A DNA stretch of 64,000 nucleotides from contig JAMPYF010000012.1 in assembly GCA_023700805.1 (NCBI GenBank), positions 1-64,000 on the forward strand. The letters run 5' to 3'. The notes beneath the pieces were generated by a model, which saw nothing but the letters and a program-made list of their open reading frames with translations, had not been told where the DNA came from and searched no databases. Shown here one piece after another: positions 54,006 to 63,407 of the stretch; the first letter of the stretch is position 1, and every line of letters starts with the position of its first letter. Position numbers and translations under genes: made by a program. The stretch is from Sulfuritalea sp. GTDB lineage: Bacteria > Pseudomonadota > Gammaproteobacteria > Burkholderiales > Rhodocyclaceae.

Positions 54006-54395
54006 ATGGCCTTCCGCGATCCCGTCGACAAGAACATGCTGCGCATGGAAGCGCGACGCTTCGCCGCACGCTGCGACGGGCAAGTCTCGCTGATCGAGCG
54101 CGCCGACACGCTGCGGGAAATTTCGCGGCTGGCGACCCTGATTTCACTGCCGTTTTCCCTCACCGACGACGACACGGCACGGGACGGACTGCGGCTGGTG
54201 CAGACCCGTGCCGAAGACCGGGCGCGCGAACTGATCCTGGAGCAGTTGCAGAATTACGCCCGCGCCGAGAAATACCAGCACGAGAAACTCAAGCGCTCCA
54301 TGCTGGATTCATGGACCAACCTGACCGGCCCCCTGGGACATCTGCGTACCTGGGCATATAACAAGCTCCAGGCGCTGGAAGAGCAAATCGGCTGA
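54006..54395 (+). CDS. Small soluble protein of unknown function
   Basis: A 129-residue, charged, helical protein (DPVDKNMLRMEARRFAARC at the start; LKRSMLDSWTNLTGPLGHLR later). It has no signal peptide or membrane segment and no recognised family. It starts 44 bases after comF and ends 18 bases before the converging mshN stop. Codon use is like the neighbours. Confidence 0.6.
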   Translation: MAFRDPVDKNMLRMEARRFAARCDGQVSLIERADTLREISRLATLISLPFSLTDDDTARDGLRLVQTRAEDRARELILEQLQNYARAEKYQHEKLKRSMLDSWTNLTGPLGHLRTWAYNKLQALEEQIG

Positions 54396-54412
54396 AAGGC
54401 GCGCCGGACGTC

Positions 54413-55552
54413 CTAGCGCAGGCGCTGCTCGATGTGCAGCGCCAGATCTGCCGGCAAGCCGGGCAAGGCGCGCGCCTTCTGGTAGGCCTCGCGGGCGTCC
54501 TGGCCTTTGCCTGCCGCTTCGAGGGCGATGCCGAGTCCGGCCCACCACCGGCCTTCGTTGGGCGCCAGGCGCGTCGCCGCACGATAGTGCTCGACCGCTT
54601 CGGCAGTGCGGCCGGCACGATTCAGCAGCGCGCCGGCAAATCCCTGGTATTCGGCGCTGCGCTCGCCCGACGCGGCATTGTTCAGCAGCAGATCCAGCGC
54701 CGCGCCAGCCTGGTTGCGTTCGACCTTGAGGCGGGCCAGGGCCAGGGTCGAAGCCAGGCGCGCCGACGGCAGCTCGGTGCCCTTGCGCAGGAGTTCCTCG
54801 GCTTCGTCAAAACGCCTGGCGTCGATCAGCAGCGCCGCCAGCGTCTGGCGGGCCGCCGCATGTTCGGGATAATTCTCCAGCGCCGCGCGATAGCTTCCCG
54901 CCGCGCCGTCCACGTTGCCCTGGCGCTGCGCCAGCAGCCCCCGGCGGTAATCCGCCTCGGCACGCTCGACCGGCGACGGCAGGCGCACCTGCTTGTCGAT
55001 GCGGGACTCCACCGGCTCCGCGGGCTCCTTGACCGCCGGTTTGGCGGCCGCGGTAGCCGCAGCCGCTTGCGGCGGCGACTTGGGCAAACTCGGCGCAATG
55101 GCTGGCGTCTTGGGCTCGGTCTTGGGCTCGGTCTTGGGCTCGGTCTTGGGCCCCGTCTTGGGTGGCGTCGCGGACATCGCGGACAGTTGATCGGCCATGC
55201 GCAAGGACGACAGGGCGGCGCGCGCGGGTGCATTGGGCGAAAGCGAGGCTGGCGCGGCGGGATCCGTCGGAGTGGTGGGAGCGGCTGGCTCCGCCTGGGC
55301 CGCAAGCGTCGCGGGCAGGGGCGCCGCGGGCACTGCGGCGGTCACGGCCGGCGCCGCGGACTGTTCGCCGCCTGCGTACCAGGCAGCCAACGCGGCAAGC
55401 AACAATACCGTTGCGAGCAGGATTGGCGTCCGCGCCCCTGGCGGCTCCTGGCGTGCAGCCAAGGGCGTGACTGCCGCGGGCAGCGCCGCACGCTCGCCGT
55501 TGCCGGCGCGACGGGCATCGAGATCGCGCAGCATCTTGTTGACCAGGCTCAC
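54413..55552 (-). CDS. mshN: MSHA biogenesis TPR protein MshN
   Basis: A 379-residue membrane-anchored TPR protein. MSLVNKMLRDLDARRAG is the MshN start, one hydrophobic helix follows (TPILLATVLLLAALAAWYAG), then a long Pro/Ala/Lys linker containing TEPK repeats, and about five TPR motifs (YRRGLLAQRQGNVDGAAGSYR; EGRWWAGLGIALEAAGKGQDA). The GTG start at 55552 has GGAGGGT before it. It is the last gene of the msh operon. Confidence 0.88.
   Translation of the reverse strand: MSLVNKMLRDLDARRAGNGERAALPAAVTPLAARQEPPGARTPILLATVLLLAALAAWYAGGEQSAAPAVTAAVPAAPLPATLAAQAEPAAPTTPTDPAAPASLSPNAPARAALSSLRMADQLSAMSATPPKTGPKTEPKTEPKTEPKTPAIAPSLPKSPPQAAAATAAAKPAVKEPAEPVESRIDKQVRLPSPVERAEADYRRGLLAQRQGNVDGAAGSYRAALENYPEHAAARQTLAALLIDARRFDEAEELLRKGTELPSARLASTLALARLKVERNQAGAALDLLLNNAASGERSAEYQGFAGALLNRAGRTAEAVEHYRAATRLAPNEGRWWAGLGIALEAAGKGQDAREAYQKARALPGLPADLALHIEQRLR
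55107..55162 (-). repeat. 12-base tandem repeat coding TEPK in mshN
   Basis: About four and a half copies of a 12-base unit (GTCTTGGGCTCG on the plus strand) code for a TEPKTEPK stretch in the linker of MshN. Such repeats can change in copy number without changing the frame. Confidence 0.8.
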
Positions 55553-55670
55553 TGAACCACCCTCCGCCCAATCGCCTCGCCAAGCGTGGATGGTGACCTT
55601 GGTTTGTCGCTGCGCGGCCCCATAGCCTGGCAGCGCCGCCCGGGAGCGGCCCGGCGGAGGGCGCTCACTC

Positions 55671-56507
55671 TCACCAAACTTGCCACCAATGCAGTGCCGG
55701 CAGGCCTTCGGTATCGCGCCCGGCCAGCCTGACGTGGTCGCGGCTGACCCGGGACTTGCCCTCGCCATAGGCCAGCAGCATGGCCTTGTGCGCGAGCACA
55801 TTGACCAGGCGCGGGGTACCGCTGGACAGGCGATACAACAAGCGCGTGCTGGCCGGCGGAAACACGTCGCCGTCGCGATGACCCGCGACACGTAGGCGGT
55901 GCGCCAGGTAATGTCCGGCCTCGTGCTGGCGCAGCCCCGGCATACGGTAATGAAACACGATGCGCTGGCGCAGCTGGCGCACCGCCGGATCCGCCAGCTT
56001 CTGGTCCAGTTCGGGCTGGCCGAACATCACCACCTGCAGCAGCTTGTGCTTTTCCGTTTCCAGGTTGGACAACAGGCGCAGCGCTTCCAGGCTCTCCAGC
56101 GGCATGGACTGCGCCTCGTCGATGCAGATGATGACTTTCTTGCCCTGGGCCGCCATCTCCAGCAGGTGTCCGTTGAACTGTTTCAACAGGCTGAATTGAT
56201 TGTCGTGGCCAAGCAGCTTGAGACCGAGCTCCTCGGCGATCGCCAGCAGCAGCATGCGCGGTTCCAGCATCGGATTCGGCAGGTAGGCGACCACCTGGTC
56301 TTCGTTCAGCGTCGCCAGGAAGCGCCGGCACAGCAGGGTCTTGCCGGTACCGACCTCGCCGGTGATCTTGATGAAACCTTCTCCCGTGTTGAGTCCGATC
56401 AGCAGTGTGTTGAGGGCTTCCTGGTGGGCGTCGGCCGAATAGATGAAGCTGGTGTCCGGCGTGATGCCGAACGGCAGTTCATGCAGCCCGAAGTGATTTA
56501 GATACAT
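55671..56507 (-). CDS. mshM: MSHA biogenesis AAA ATPase MshM
   Basis: A 278-residue ExeA-like ATPase. MYLNHFGLHELPFGITPDT is the family start; Walker A is ITGEVGTGKTLLCRRFL, Walker B KVIICIDEAQSMPLE, and the C-terminal part has LSSGTPRLVNVLAHKAML. It likely helps to assemble the secretin or pilus machinery at the cell wall. Confidence 0.92.
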   Translation of the reverse strand: MYLNHFGLHELPFGITPDTSFIYSADAHQEALNTLLIGLNTGEGFIKITGEVGTGKTLLCRRFLATLNEDQVVAYLPNPMLEPRMLLLAIAEELGLKLLGHDNQFSLLKQFNGHLLEMAAQGKKVIICIDEAQSMPLESLEALRLLSNLETEKHKLLQVVMFGQPELDQKLADPAVRQLRQRIVFHYRMPGLRQHEAGHYLAHRLRVAGHRDGDVFPPASTRLLYRLSSGTPRLVNVLAHKAMLLAYGEGKSRVSRDHVRLAGRDTEGLPALHWWQVW

Positions 56508-56523
56508 GGCTCGCCGCGCAACA

Positions 56524-58263
56524 TCACTGGCCTGACTGACTCGACGGGTAAGCCCGTACGCGTTCCTGGACGTCCTTGATGTCCTGCGCCCAGACGCGGT
56601 CATTGTCGATCAGGGTCGGCTTGATCAGTATCACGAGTTCGCGCTTGCGCAAGGCCGAGGAACGCTGCCCCAGCGCGTTGGCAATGAAACCCGTGGCGCC
56701 GGGCAATTGCGATCGGTCGGCGGCCTGTTCCTGGCGCATCAGGCCGCCGATCGCCACGATGTTGCCGTCCTGGACCCGGACGATGCTGTCGGTTTCGTTG
56801 ATGCTGCTGGCCGCCAGCGGCAGCCTGAAGATGCCCAGCGAGCCCAGGTCGATGATTTTTTCCTTCTCGGCCACGGTGCTGACGGCCGGATGCACATGCA
56901 GGATGATGTTGCCGTCGTCGTCGATCTGCGGCGTGACATCGAGCGAGATGCCCGAGAAATAGGGTTGCAGCGTCACGCTCGGCGACGAAACCGAACCCGC
57001 CGCGGTGGTCGTCGTCGCCGAAGTCACATTGGTGACGAACAACTCATCGGTGCCGACCTTGAGCACGGCCTTCTGGTTGTTGAGCGTGGCGATGCGCGGC
57101 GACGAAAGGACAGAGACGCTGCCCTGGGTTTCAAGAAAATTCAGCAGCGCGGCAAAGTTCGAGGTCCGGAAGGCGAGCCCGATAAAGCCCTTCCCCAGCA
57201 CCGAAGCGGCTATCGAACCGAGTTCTCCGGGCGTCACGGTAAGGGTCGGCGAGGCAGTCGCACCGAGGGTCTGCGTGGCACTGCCGGCGCCTATCGTGGC
57301 GCCCGGCTGCGCCACGCCGATGCCCAGACGGCTGTTCGCGCCGCTCGCGAAGGCACCCCAGTTGACGCCCGCCTGGAAATCCTCGGACAGCGTCACGTCG
57401 ATGATCTTGGCCTCGAGCATGACCTGCCGTTCGGCAATCAGCTGCGTCGCCTTGAGGTACTTCTCGACATTGCGCAGTTCGTGCGGCAGGGCGCGCACCA
57501 GCACCACGCCGGACGACGCATTGACGACGACGCTGCGTCCCTCGCTGGTGCCGACGATGGTCGCCAGCGCGCGATTCAGGTCGCCCCAGAAGTCGCTCTC
57601 GGTGGTCATGCTGACGCGGCTGGTGTCGCTGCCGCGCGCCGCGGTCGGCGTCCCGGTGCCGGTCGGCGCGGTCTGGCCGGTCGTCGAAGTTGCGGTCCCG
57701 CCGCCGGTACCGGGCGCCGCGGCGCCGGCTGCCGTCATCGAGCTTCCGGTAACCCTCAGGTCGCTGCTGCCCTGGCGCCGGCTCGACAGGTAATTGATGT
57801 GGAAGACCCGCGTCTTGACCGTGTTGGGCTCGATGAAAATGCGCTTGTCCTGGATGCGGTACTCGTAACCGTAAAGGTCGCGTATGGTTTCGAGCGCCTC
57901 GATCACCGTCACATCCTTGAGATTGACCGTGAGGTTGCCGCTTACGTCGGGCGGCAGCAGCATGCTGTAGCGGGTTCCCGAGACCAGGGCCATGAACACT
58001 TGCGTGGCCGGCGCGTTGACCACCGAGAGATCGAAGCGGGCCTCAGCCACGGCGGCATCGACCGCCGCCTGCGGTGCCAGCGGCGGCATCAGCGACTTGT
58101 CGGTGACATCGACAGCATGCAGCTTGCGGTCCGTTGCGGATTTCAACAGCACGTCGTTGATCTCGGTCAGCACCGGATTACCAGCGCGTGGCGGCGCGGC
58201 GCAGGCACCCAGGGCGCCGGCGAGGAGCAGCAGTACACAACGCGCATGGATTGCGTGTCTCAT
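56524..58263 (-). CDS. mshL: MSHA-type pilus secretin MshL
   Basis: A 579-residue outer-membrane secretin lipoprotein. The signal LLLLAGALGAC puts a lipid-modified Cys at position 21. N-domain LPPDVSGNLTVNLKDVTVIEAL, a Thr/Gly-rich low-complexity loop near residues 185-215, and the secretin core VSVLSSPRIATLNNQKAVLKVG with the closing region IVAIGGLMRQEQ are seen. It overlaps mshK by 4 bases. Confidence 0.95.
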   Translation of the reverse strand: MRHAIHARCVLLLLAGALGACAAPPRAGNPVLTEINDVLLKSATDRKLHAVDVTDKSLMPPLAPQAAVDAAVAEARFDLSVVNAPATQVFMALVSGTRYSMLLPPDVSGNLTVNLKDVTVIEALETIRDLYGYEYRIQDKRIFIEPNTVKTRVFHINYLSSRRQGSSDLRVTGSSMTAAGAAAPGTGGGTATSTTGQTAPTGTGTPTAARGSDTSRVSMTTESDFWGDLNRALATIVGTSEGRSVVVNASSGVVLVRALPHELRNVEKYLKATQLIAERQVMLEAKIIDVTLSEDFQAGVNWGAFASGANSRLGIGVAQPGATIGAGSATQTLGATASPTLTVTPGELGSIAASVLGKGFIGLAFRTSNFAALLNFLETQGSVSVLSSPRIATLNNQKAVLKVGTDELFVTNVTSATTTTAAGSVSSPSVTLQPYFSGISLDVTPQIDDDGNIILHVHPAVSTVAEKEKIIDLGSLGIFRLPLAASSINETDSIVRVQDGNIVAIGGLMRQEQAADRSQLPGATGFIANALGQRSSALRKRELVILIKPTLIDNDRVWAQDIKDVQERVRAYPSSQSGQ

Positions 58264-58643
58264 TTTTGGGTGGTTCCCGTCATCCGCCGTTTTGCAGCCT
58301 TGTTCTTGGTCGGCACTTTTTCAATCGCGGGCGTCATCTCGATGACTTCGCGCCCGCTCTCCCCTGCCAGCACCACTTCTTTTTCGCTGATCTTCAGCAC
58401 CCGCTTGTCGCCGAGCCGGTCCCCTTCCTCGACGTACTGTCCGTTGATCACGGCAGCCGACTTGCCCCCGGGACGCAGTATCACCGTCTGCACCCCACTC
58501 TTTGCCGCCACGGCCGCAGCAGCACCCACCTCCTGATCGAACACGGCTGCAGGCGGACGCGTCGGATCCGGCACCTGGGCGACAGCAAGGCTCGATCCAA
58601 CGAGACTCGCCAGGAAAATCGCGAGCAGGCCGCGCCGCATCAT
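58260..58643 (-). CDS. mshK: MSHA biogenesis protein MshK
   Basis: A 127-residue periplasmic protein. A signal peptide (LLAIFLASLVGSSLAVAQ) is followed by VPDPTRPP, the family motif, and a GspC/PilP-like fold (LRPGGKSAAVINGQYVEEGD, VLKISEKEVVLAG). A basic tail KNKAAKRRMTGTTQK ends it. It overlaps both neighbours by 4 bases. Confidence 0.85.
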   Translation of the reverse strand: MMRRGLLAIFLASLVGSSLAVAQVPDPTRPPAAVFDQEVGAAAAVAAKSGVQTVILRPGGKSAAVINGQYVEEGDRLGDKRVLKISEKEVVLAGESGREVIEMTPAIEKVPTKNKAAKRRMTGTTQK

Positions 58644-59386
58644 ACAACCAACCAATTTCTGTCGAGACTCAAGGTGTACACCCGTACCACCATGATGTTG
58701 CGTGGATACTTTTCCACCGTGAAGCGGACGCTGTTCCACAACAGGCGCTGCGGCATGCGCTCGAGTTCCGCCAGATAATTCAACAGACCATTGTAGTCGC
58801 CTGCCAGGCGGATTTCGATACCGTGCTGGTAGATGCCGCCGCCCGAACCCGGGTCTGCTTCGTCTTGCCCCGTCTTGTCCTTGCCGGCATCCTTGGCGGC
58901 ATCCTTGGCGGCCGGCACGGACATTCCAGCCTGGATCTCGACCTTGGGCGACGCCCCGACCAGCGTCACCGGCAGGGTTTTCAGTTCGAGCAATTCGATG
59001 GCCCGATTCCTCGCCAGCAATCCCTGCAAGAAAGCCTGCATCCGGGCCGGTGGCACCATGCCGGCCTCGAAGTCCGCGAGCCGCTCGCTGACCGCCGCCA
59101 GTTCCTGTTTCACCTGCGCCAGCCGACGCCGGTTGGCGGCATCCGGATCGACATTCTGCGCCCCGAGCGCGGCCGCCTGCGCCTGCTGCCGCGCGAGTTC
59201 GGCACGCGCCGTGGTTTCGGCGCGGACCGCGCTGCGCGCTTTGAGCACGAACGGTTCGACTGCGAAATTGAATATCAGCAGGCCGCCGCCAAGTATCAGC
59301 ACCGCGGCGGTGATCACCCGCTCGCGCTGCGTCAGCGCGGCGAACTTCGCGTTCCATTTTGCCCACTGGACGGCCAGCGCCTTCAT
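58640..59386 (-). CDS. mshJ: MSHA biogenesis protein MshJ (PilO-like)
   Basis: A 248-residue inner-membrane protein with one helix (VITAAVLILGGGLLIFNFA), a coiled coil to about residue 110 and a ferredoxin-like C-terminal fold (IEIRLAGDYNGLLNYLAELER). A KDAAKDAGKD stretch is coded by short tandem bases. It is equivalent to PilO/GspM in the alignment complex. Confidence 0.87.
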   Translation of the reverse strand: MKALAVQWAKWNAKFAALTQRERVITAAVLILGGGLLIFNFAVEPFVLKARSAVRAETTARAELARQQAQAAALGAQNVDPDAANRRRLAQVKQELAAVSERLADFEAGMVPPARMQAFLQGLLARNRAIELLELKTLPVTLVGASPKVEIQAGMSVPAAKDAAKDAGKDKTGQDEADPGSGGGIYQHGIEIRLAGDYNGLLNYLAELERMPQRLLWNSVRFTVEKYPRNIMVVRVYTLSLDRNWLVV

Positions 59387-60060
59387 TGTCCGCCTCCCGT
59401 TGGCTCGGCCAATTTCGGCATCAGGACAAAGTCGATCGGACGCGGTCCGGAAGTTGGCGCTGGCGCCACGGCGGCGGTGCCCGGCGCGGAGGGTCGTGCC
59501 GGAGCGGACGGCTCGGCCCGGTTCATGGTCAAGGAAGCGAAACTGCGTCCCTGAAACACCGTTTCGTTGCCAAGGCGGCGGATGTATTCGGGCAAGACCA
59601 CGGGGTCGAGCATGCTGCCGCGAATTTCCATGTCGCTACCGCCGGACTTGATCGTAAAACCCGTCAGCCAGAGGCCTTCCGGTGCCTGACGGGCAAAACC
59701 GCGCAGGTAATCGGCAAAGCCGCCCGTGTTGCCGACGGCCCCGCTTTCGAGCAGGCGCGCTATGTCGCTGCGCCGGCGCAGCATGCCTTCGGCGCGCTCC
59801 AGTTCGCTAACCAGTTGCGGGCTGGGTTTGCGCGCGCCGGCGGCCTTGGTCGCTGCCTCGACCTGGGCCTTCACTGCCTTGAGTTGCAGCTCGGCGGCAG
59901 TCGCGGCCTGGCTTCGCGTCGCCGCGCTCTGCCAGGCCCAGCCGCCTGCCGCGGCCAGCAGCAGATACACCGCCGCCGTCGCCAGCACCACATTGCCCAG
60001 CGTCAGCAGCTCACGCTGCCTGAGATAGCGCGGATGATAAAGATTGATCTGGGCGCTCAT
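59383..60060 (-). CDS. PilN-like fimbrial assembly protein (second MshI)
   Basis: A 225-residue protein starting MSAQINLYHPRYLRQREL, the PilN start, with a hydrophobic helix (LATAAVYLLLAAAGGWAW), a coiled coil and the domain LTGFTIKSGGSDMEIRGSM. It pairs with the larger MshI upstream, as PilN pairs with PilM. The C-terminal linker APAPTSGPRP is coded by a family A repeat. Confidence 0.85.
   Translation of the reverse strand: MSAQINLYHPRYLRQRELLTLGNVVLATAAVYLLLAAAGGWAWQSAATRSQAATAAELQLKAVKAQVEAATKAAGARKPSPQLVSELERAEGMLRRRSDIARLLESGAVGNTGGFADYLRGFARQAPEGLWLTGFTIKSGGSDMEIRGSMLDPVVLPEYIRRLGNETVFQGRSFASLTMNRAEPSAPARPSAPGTAAVAPAPTSGPRPIDFVLMPKLAEPTGGGQ
59450..59474 (+). repeat. Family A core motif, copy in the pilN-like gene
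   Basis: GAAGTTGGCGCTGGC then GCCACGGCGG on the plus strand. The gene is on the minus strand and reads AVAPAPTS in the linker. Confidence 0.45.
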
Positions 60061-60998
60061 GCAGCCGCCGGTTCGTCGCGCAACGCGGCGCCGATCGCGC
60101 GCAAGCACTGAAACTGACGCAGGGGATCGAGCAGGGCCGGCACGGCGCCGAGATCCAGTGCGCCCGAGAGGTCCAAGGACACGACCTGGACCGTCAGGTT
60201 GGCGCGCAGATGGCCAAGGAAACCATCCACACCCGGAATCGGCGCCACCAGCAGGTGGGACAAGGTGATCGTGCTGTAGATGCGGTCGAAATTGTCCAGC
60301 GAGCGCTGCACGTCCAGCGCGATGCGCTCGAACAGCATGCCGCGGCGGTCGTCATCGGCCCGGATCAACTGTTGCGCAGTAATTTCGACATGGCGCACGA
60401 CCAGCAATTCACCCTGCGCGGTAAAGGTCAGCAGGCCCTCGTCATCGTCGAAAATCAGCGTGGCCAAGCCACGCCCCTCTTCCTCGAACAAGGCCGCCAG
60501 ATTGCGTTGCGAAATTTCGGGCAGATCGATCGCCGCCAGCGGCACCTTGGCCGCCTGGAACGCCTGGATCAAGGGCGCCACCGTCGACTCGGGCGACAGC
60601 GCGGCAAACACTTGCGGCGCCCGGCCATCGGAGGGGATCGGCAACAGGTCGATGGCCGCCGCATCGACCGGGAACTCGACCTGGTCCTTGAGCTTCCAGC
60701 GTGCAACTTCGCGTGCTTCGTCGGGCGCGCCGGAAACTGCGTCGGTCTGGATCAACTGATAGCTGCCGTGCTGTAGCAAGGCCGTGCAGCGATAGCAGTC
60801 GAGGCGCATCGGTTTTCTCAATGCGCTGAGAGTTGCCTCGAGGCTGCTTCCCGCCTGCACCGAATTCGCCAGCAGGACGCGCGGCTGACGACCCGGCTCA
60901 CGGCAGACGTGGATCAAGTCGACGCGCTCACCCCGCATCACCACGGATAACCAGCCTGGTTCAATTCTCGATTTGACAAATATTGGCACTGGACGCAT
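60057..60998 (-). CDS. mshI: MSHA biogenesis protein MshI (PilM-like)
   Basis: A 313-residue actin-fold-like protein with MRPVPIFVKSRIEPGWLSVV at its start and LRKPMRLDCYRCTALLQHGSY and QVFAALSPESTVAPLIQAF typical of MshI. It likely sits at the inner membrane with the PilN-like partner. It is the first gene of mshI-N; a sigma-70-like promoter lies just upstream. The start at 60998 has no clear ribosome site. Confidence 0.85.
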   Translation of the reverse strand: MRPVPIFVKSRIEPGWLSVVMRGERVDLIHVCREPGRQPRVLLANSVQAGSSLEATLSALRKPMRLDCYRCTALLQHGSYQLIQTDAVSGAPDEAREVARWKLKDQVEFPVDAAAIDLLPIPSDGRAPQVFAALSPESTVAPLIQAFQAAKVPLAAIDLPEISQRNLAALFEEEGRGLATLIFDDDEGLLTFTAQGELLVVRHVEITAQQLIRADDDRRGMLFERIALDVQRSLDNFDRIYSTITLSHLLVAPIPGVDGFLGHLRANLTVQVVSLDLSGALDLGAVPALLDPLRQFQCLRAIGAALRDEPAAA

Positions 60999-61017
60999 CG
61001 GGACCCATTTTCGTCTG

Positions 61018-61045
61018 ACTATACTGGCGGTAAGGCATAAGGCAA
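61018..61045 (-). promoter_or_regulatory. Sigma-70-type promoter for the msh operon
   Basis: On the minus strand -35 TTGCCT (61040-61045), a 16-base spacer and -10 TATAGT (61018-61023). The predicted start lies only some 13 bases before the mshI ATG, so the leader would be very short. Confidence 0.5.
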
Positions 61046-61131
61046 GCGCCGATTTCAAGGCCTAAGAGCTTGTATTTGGTCCATTCGGATTTGCTTCAGG
61101 ATTTCCGGCGGGTTGCGGATGGCTTGTTGCG

Positions 61132-62961
61132 CTAACCGGGCGGCCGGGGGCTCCTGTGGCCCAGGTCCGAATCACGCAAACTCAGTTCGTGCAGCGGCGC
61201 GATTTCCGGATGCTTCTGCGCCGCTTTGGCCAACTCGTCGATGCTGGCGTCGCGCAGGGCCGGAAATGCGTGCAATACCTTCAAGACCAGTTCCTGCGCA
61301 TCCCGCTCGCGGCCCGCGATGGCGAGTTGCATGGCACAGCGCAGCAGCAGCCAGCGGGCCGGGGAAAAGCGTATGCCCTTTTCGCACAGGGTCGCCCGGT
61401 GCTGCGCCTGCTGCCGACTCGGCTCGGCCAGCGTGGCAAAGCCGAGCAAGGCCCAGGGCGAGAGCAGGGATTCCTGATGCAGCTTCAGCAGTCGGTCCAG
61501 AGTGATCCTCCAGGCCTGCTCCCGCTCGGGATGGGCGGCCAGGGGTGCGTAGACAGCCACTTCGAGCGTGGCATAGTCCTTGCGCAAACCGGCGAGTATG
61601 AAGAACCCCGCGACGACAACCAGGCACAAATAAACGGCCGCGCGCCGCGCGGACAAAGCCATGATCGTCCGACTGTCGGCCGCACCCAGCAGCAGCGCCG
61701 TCGGCCCCAGGAAATACGCATACCACAGAGGATATTCAAGCAGCGCATGGACTGCGCCAATCGCCAGTACCGCCGCGCACCAGGACTGCTCCAGCCCCCA
61801 TGGTTTGCGGAAAAAGCCCTTGAGCCAGATTCCGAGCACGACCGGGACAATTCCCGTCACCGGTGCGCCGAACTCCGCCAGCAACTGCAGGATCAGATTG
61901 TGCGCGTGCTCCGTCACCGCATACTGCTCTGCCCCAACGTGAGTGGAGGCCGCGACAAAACTCGCCCAGGAATAGTTGCCTGCACCCTGCCCCAGCCAGG
62001 GCCGTTCGAGAAATGCCGACCAGGCCGAGCGCGCGATCTCCAACCTGGTACTGGGACCGGACGCGATTTCGTACAAGCGCGAGCCTGCCGTGATCGAGAC
62101 CGGACCGCCCGCGAATTCCAGACCGAGCCGGGGCGCCAACTCGGCCAGGTGAGGCGTCGCCCAGGCGCCCACCATGCTCAGGCCGATCACCACGGGCAGG
62201 AGCAGCACCGCATCGGCCAGCAGGCCTGCCGCCGCGCCGCCAGCCTGCCGCAATCGCGACCAGCCGAACACGGCGACGAGCACCAGCGGATAGACGAACA
62301 CGCTGCGCGAGCCGCTGAGCACGCTGCCGAAGGCGACCAGCACAATCACTGTCCACAACAGCGGCCTGGACAGCAGTCCGCGGCCGCGCAGGTAAAACGC
62401 CGAGGCGATGCCGAGCCAGGAGTAGTGCGCGTGATGGTTGGTCTGGCCGAGATTGCCGTAGATACTGCCGCCCAGCTTGGGAAATATCCATTCCCTGCCC
62501 GCGCCGACACCCAGCCACTGCGCCAGGGCGATTCCTGCGCCGATCAGCGCAGCCAGCGCCACGGCGCCGGCCAGGACGTCGGCGAGGCGGACCAGGCCGA
62601 GCGTTGCGGCCAGATGTCGCCCGAGTATCATCAACATCCCGGCCCACAGCAGATAGGCCGCGTAGAGCAGCCCGATCTGCGGAAAAGCCAGGCGCTGCAG
62701 CCCGAACTGGAGCAACAGGGCCAGCAGCAGAACAGCCGGCAGCAGCAGCACCGAGGGCAGGGACATGGCGCGACCGCGCATCGCGATCAAGCCGGTCGCC
62801 ACTGCCGCCAGCCCCACGGCTGCGGCCCACCATTCGCTCCAGAAACCCGGCAGGGGATCGCTGTGGAAAGGCCAAAGAAATGGCCCGCTCACCATCAGGG
62901 CGAGCAGGCCAAGACTTACCGCCGTCGTCACGGCCGGGCGGGCAACCAAGTCCCGCGTCAA
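61132..62961 (-). CDS. pglL: PglL-type O-oligosaccharyltransferase (Wzy family), pilin glycosylation
   Basis: A 609-residue inner-membrane protein with about 12 helices. Large-loop motifs GSIYGNLGQTNHHAHYSWLG and TEHAHNLILQLLAEFGAPV are the conserved His regions of the Wzy/PglL family; the last 150 residues after the helices are a TPR-like C-terminal domain. It transfers a lipid-linked glycan to protein, most likely to the pilins encoded just upstream. An O-antigen ligase role cannot be excluded. Confidence 0.85.
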   Translation of the reverse strand: MTRDLVARPAVTTAVSLGLLALMVSGPFLWPFHSDPLPGFWSEWWAAAVGLAAVATGLIAMRGRAMSLPSVLLLPAVLLLALLLQFGLQRLAFPQIGLLYAAYLLWAGMLMILGRHLAATLGLVRLADVLAGAVALAALIGAGIALAQWLGVGAGREWIFPKLGGSIYGNLGQTNHHAHYSWLGIASAFYLRGRGLLSRPLLWTVIVLVAFGSVLSGSRSVFVYPLVLVAVFGWSRLRQAGGAAAGLLADAVLLLPVVIGLSMVGAWATPHLAELAPRLGLEFAGGPVSITAGSRLYEIASGPSTRLEIARSAWSAFLERPWLGQGAGNYSWASFVAASTHVGAEQYAVTEHAHNLILQLLAEFGAPVTGIVPVVLGIWLKGFFRKPWGLEQSWCAAVLAIGAVHALLEYPLWYAYFLGPTALLLGAADSRTIMALSARRAAVYLCLVVVAGFFILAGLRKDYATLEVAVYAPLAAHPEREQAWRITLDRLLKLHQESLLSPWALLGFATLAEPSRQQAQHRATLCEKGIRFSPARWLLLRCAMQLAIAGRERDAQELVLKVLHAFPALRDASIDELAKAAQKHPEIAPLHELSLRDSDLGHRSPRPPG

Positions 62962-63030
62962 GCTAGGCTTGGGAAATCCCCACCCGCGCCGCTGCGCTGC
63001 GCCTGCGCCCGCGATTCCGCGAAACGCATA

Positions 63031-63360
63031 TCAAGACGGCAATTCCACAGTCTTCGAGCCACTACCGCAGGTAACCACGCACGACGTGGTCCCACTCGTG
63101 CTGCAGTTGCTGCTAATCGCAGTCTGCATATAGGAGCCTCCACATGCCGCGCCCGCCGAGTAGCCTCTGCCGGACGATACCAAGTTCGCCGCGTACTGGA
63201 TCGACGCCGAGGATGCTATCCCGCCCGCCGTACCCTCCGCCGCTGCCTGCTCGGCGTCCCCGGTGAGGTCCACAAACCTCGGCAGCGCCGTCGCCGCCAG
63301 AATGCCCAGAATCACAATCACCACGACCAGTTCGATCAAGGTAAAACCTCTTGCTTTCAT
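63031..63360 (-). CDS. Type IV pilin, MshA-like
   Basis: A 109-residue prepilin with a 5-residue leader, cleavage at RG/FTLIELVVVIVILGILAA, and Glu at position 5 of the mature protein. The short C-terminal part has four Cys (AACGG, SNCST, TSCVV, TCGSG), enough for two disulfides, and many Ser/Thr that could be glycosylated. It is shorter than usual major pilins. Confidence 0.9.
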   Translation of the reverse strand: MKARGFTLIELVVVIVILGILAATALPRFVDLTGDAEQAAAEGTAGGIASSASIQYAANLVSSGRGYSAGAACGGSYMQTAISSNCSTSGTTSCVVTCGSGSKTVELPS

Positions 63361-63407
63361 TGCTATCTCCTTAGTAATGCCACATTCTCTTTAAACTCAG
63401 TTTAGCG

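Noticed and set aside
55107-55162. CRISPR-like short repeat
   Set aside because: Contiguous 12-base units without spacers, in frame inside mshN.
62121-62150. Further family A copy in pglL
   Set aside because: GAGTTGGCGC is followed by CCC in place of TGRC, so only 10 bases match.
61156-63405. 749-residue open frame on the plus strand
   Set aside because: Antisense to pglL and a pilin gene, rich in Gln and Arg, no motif.
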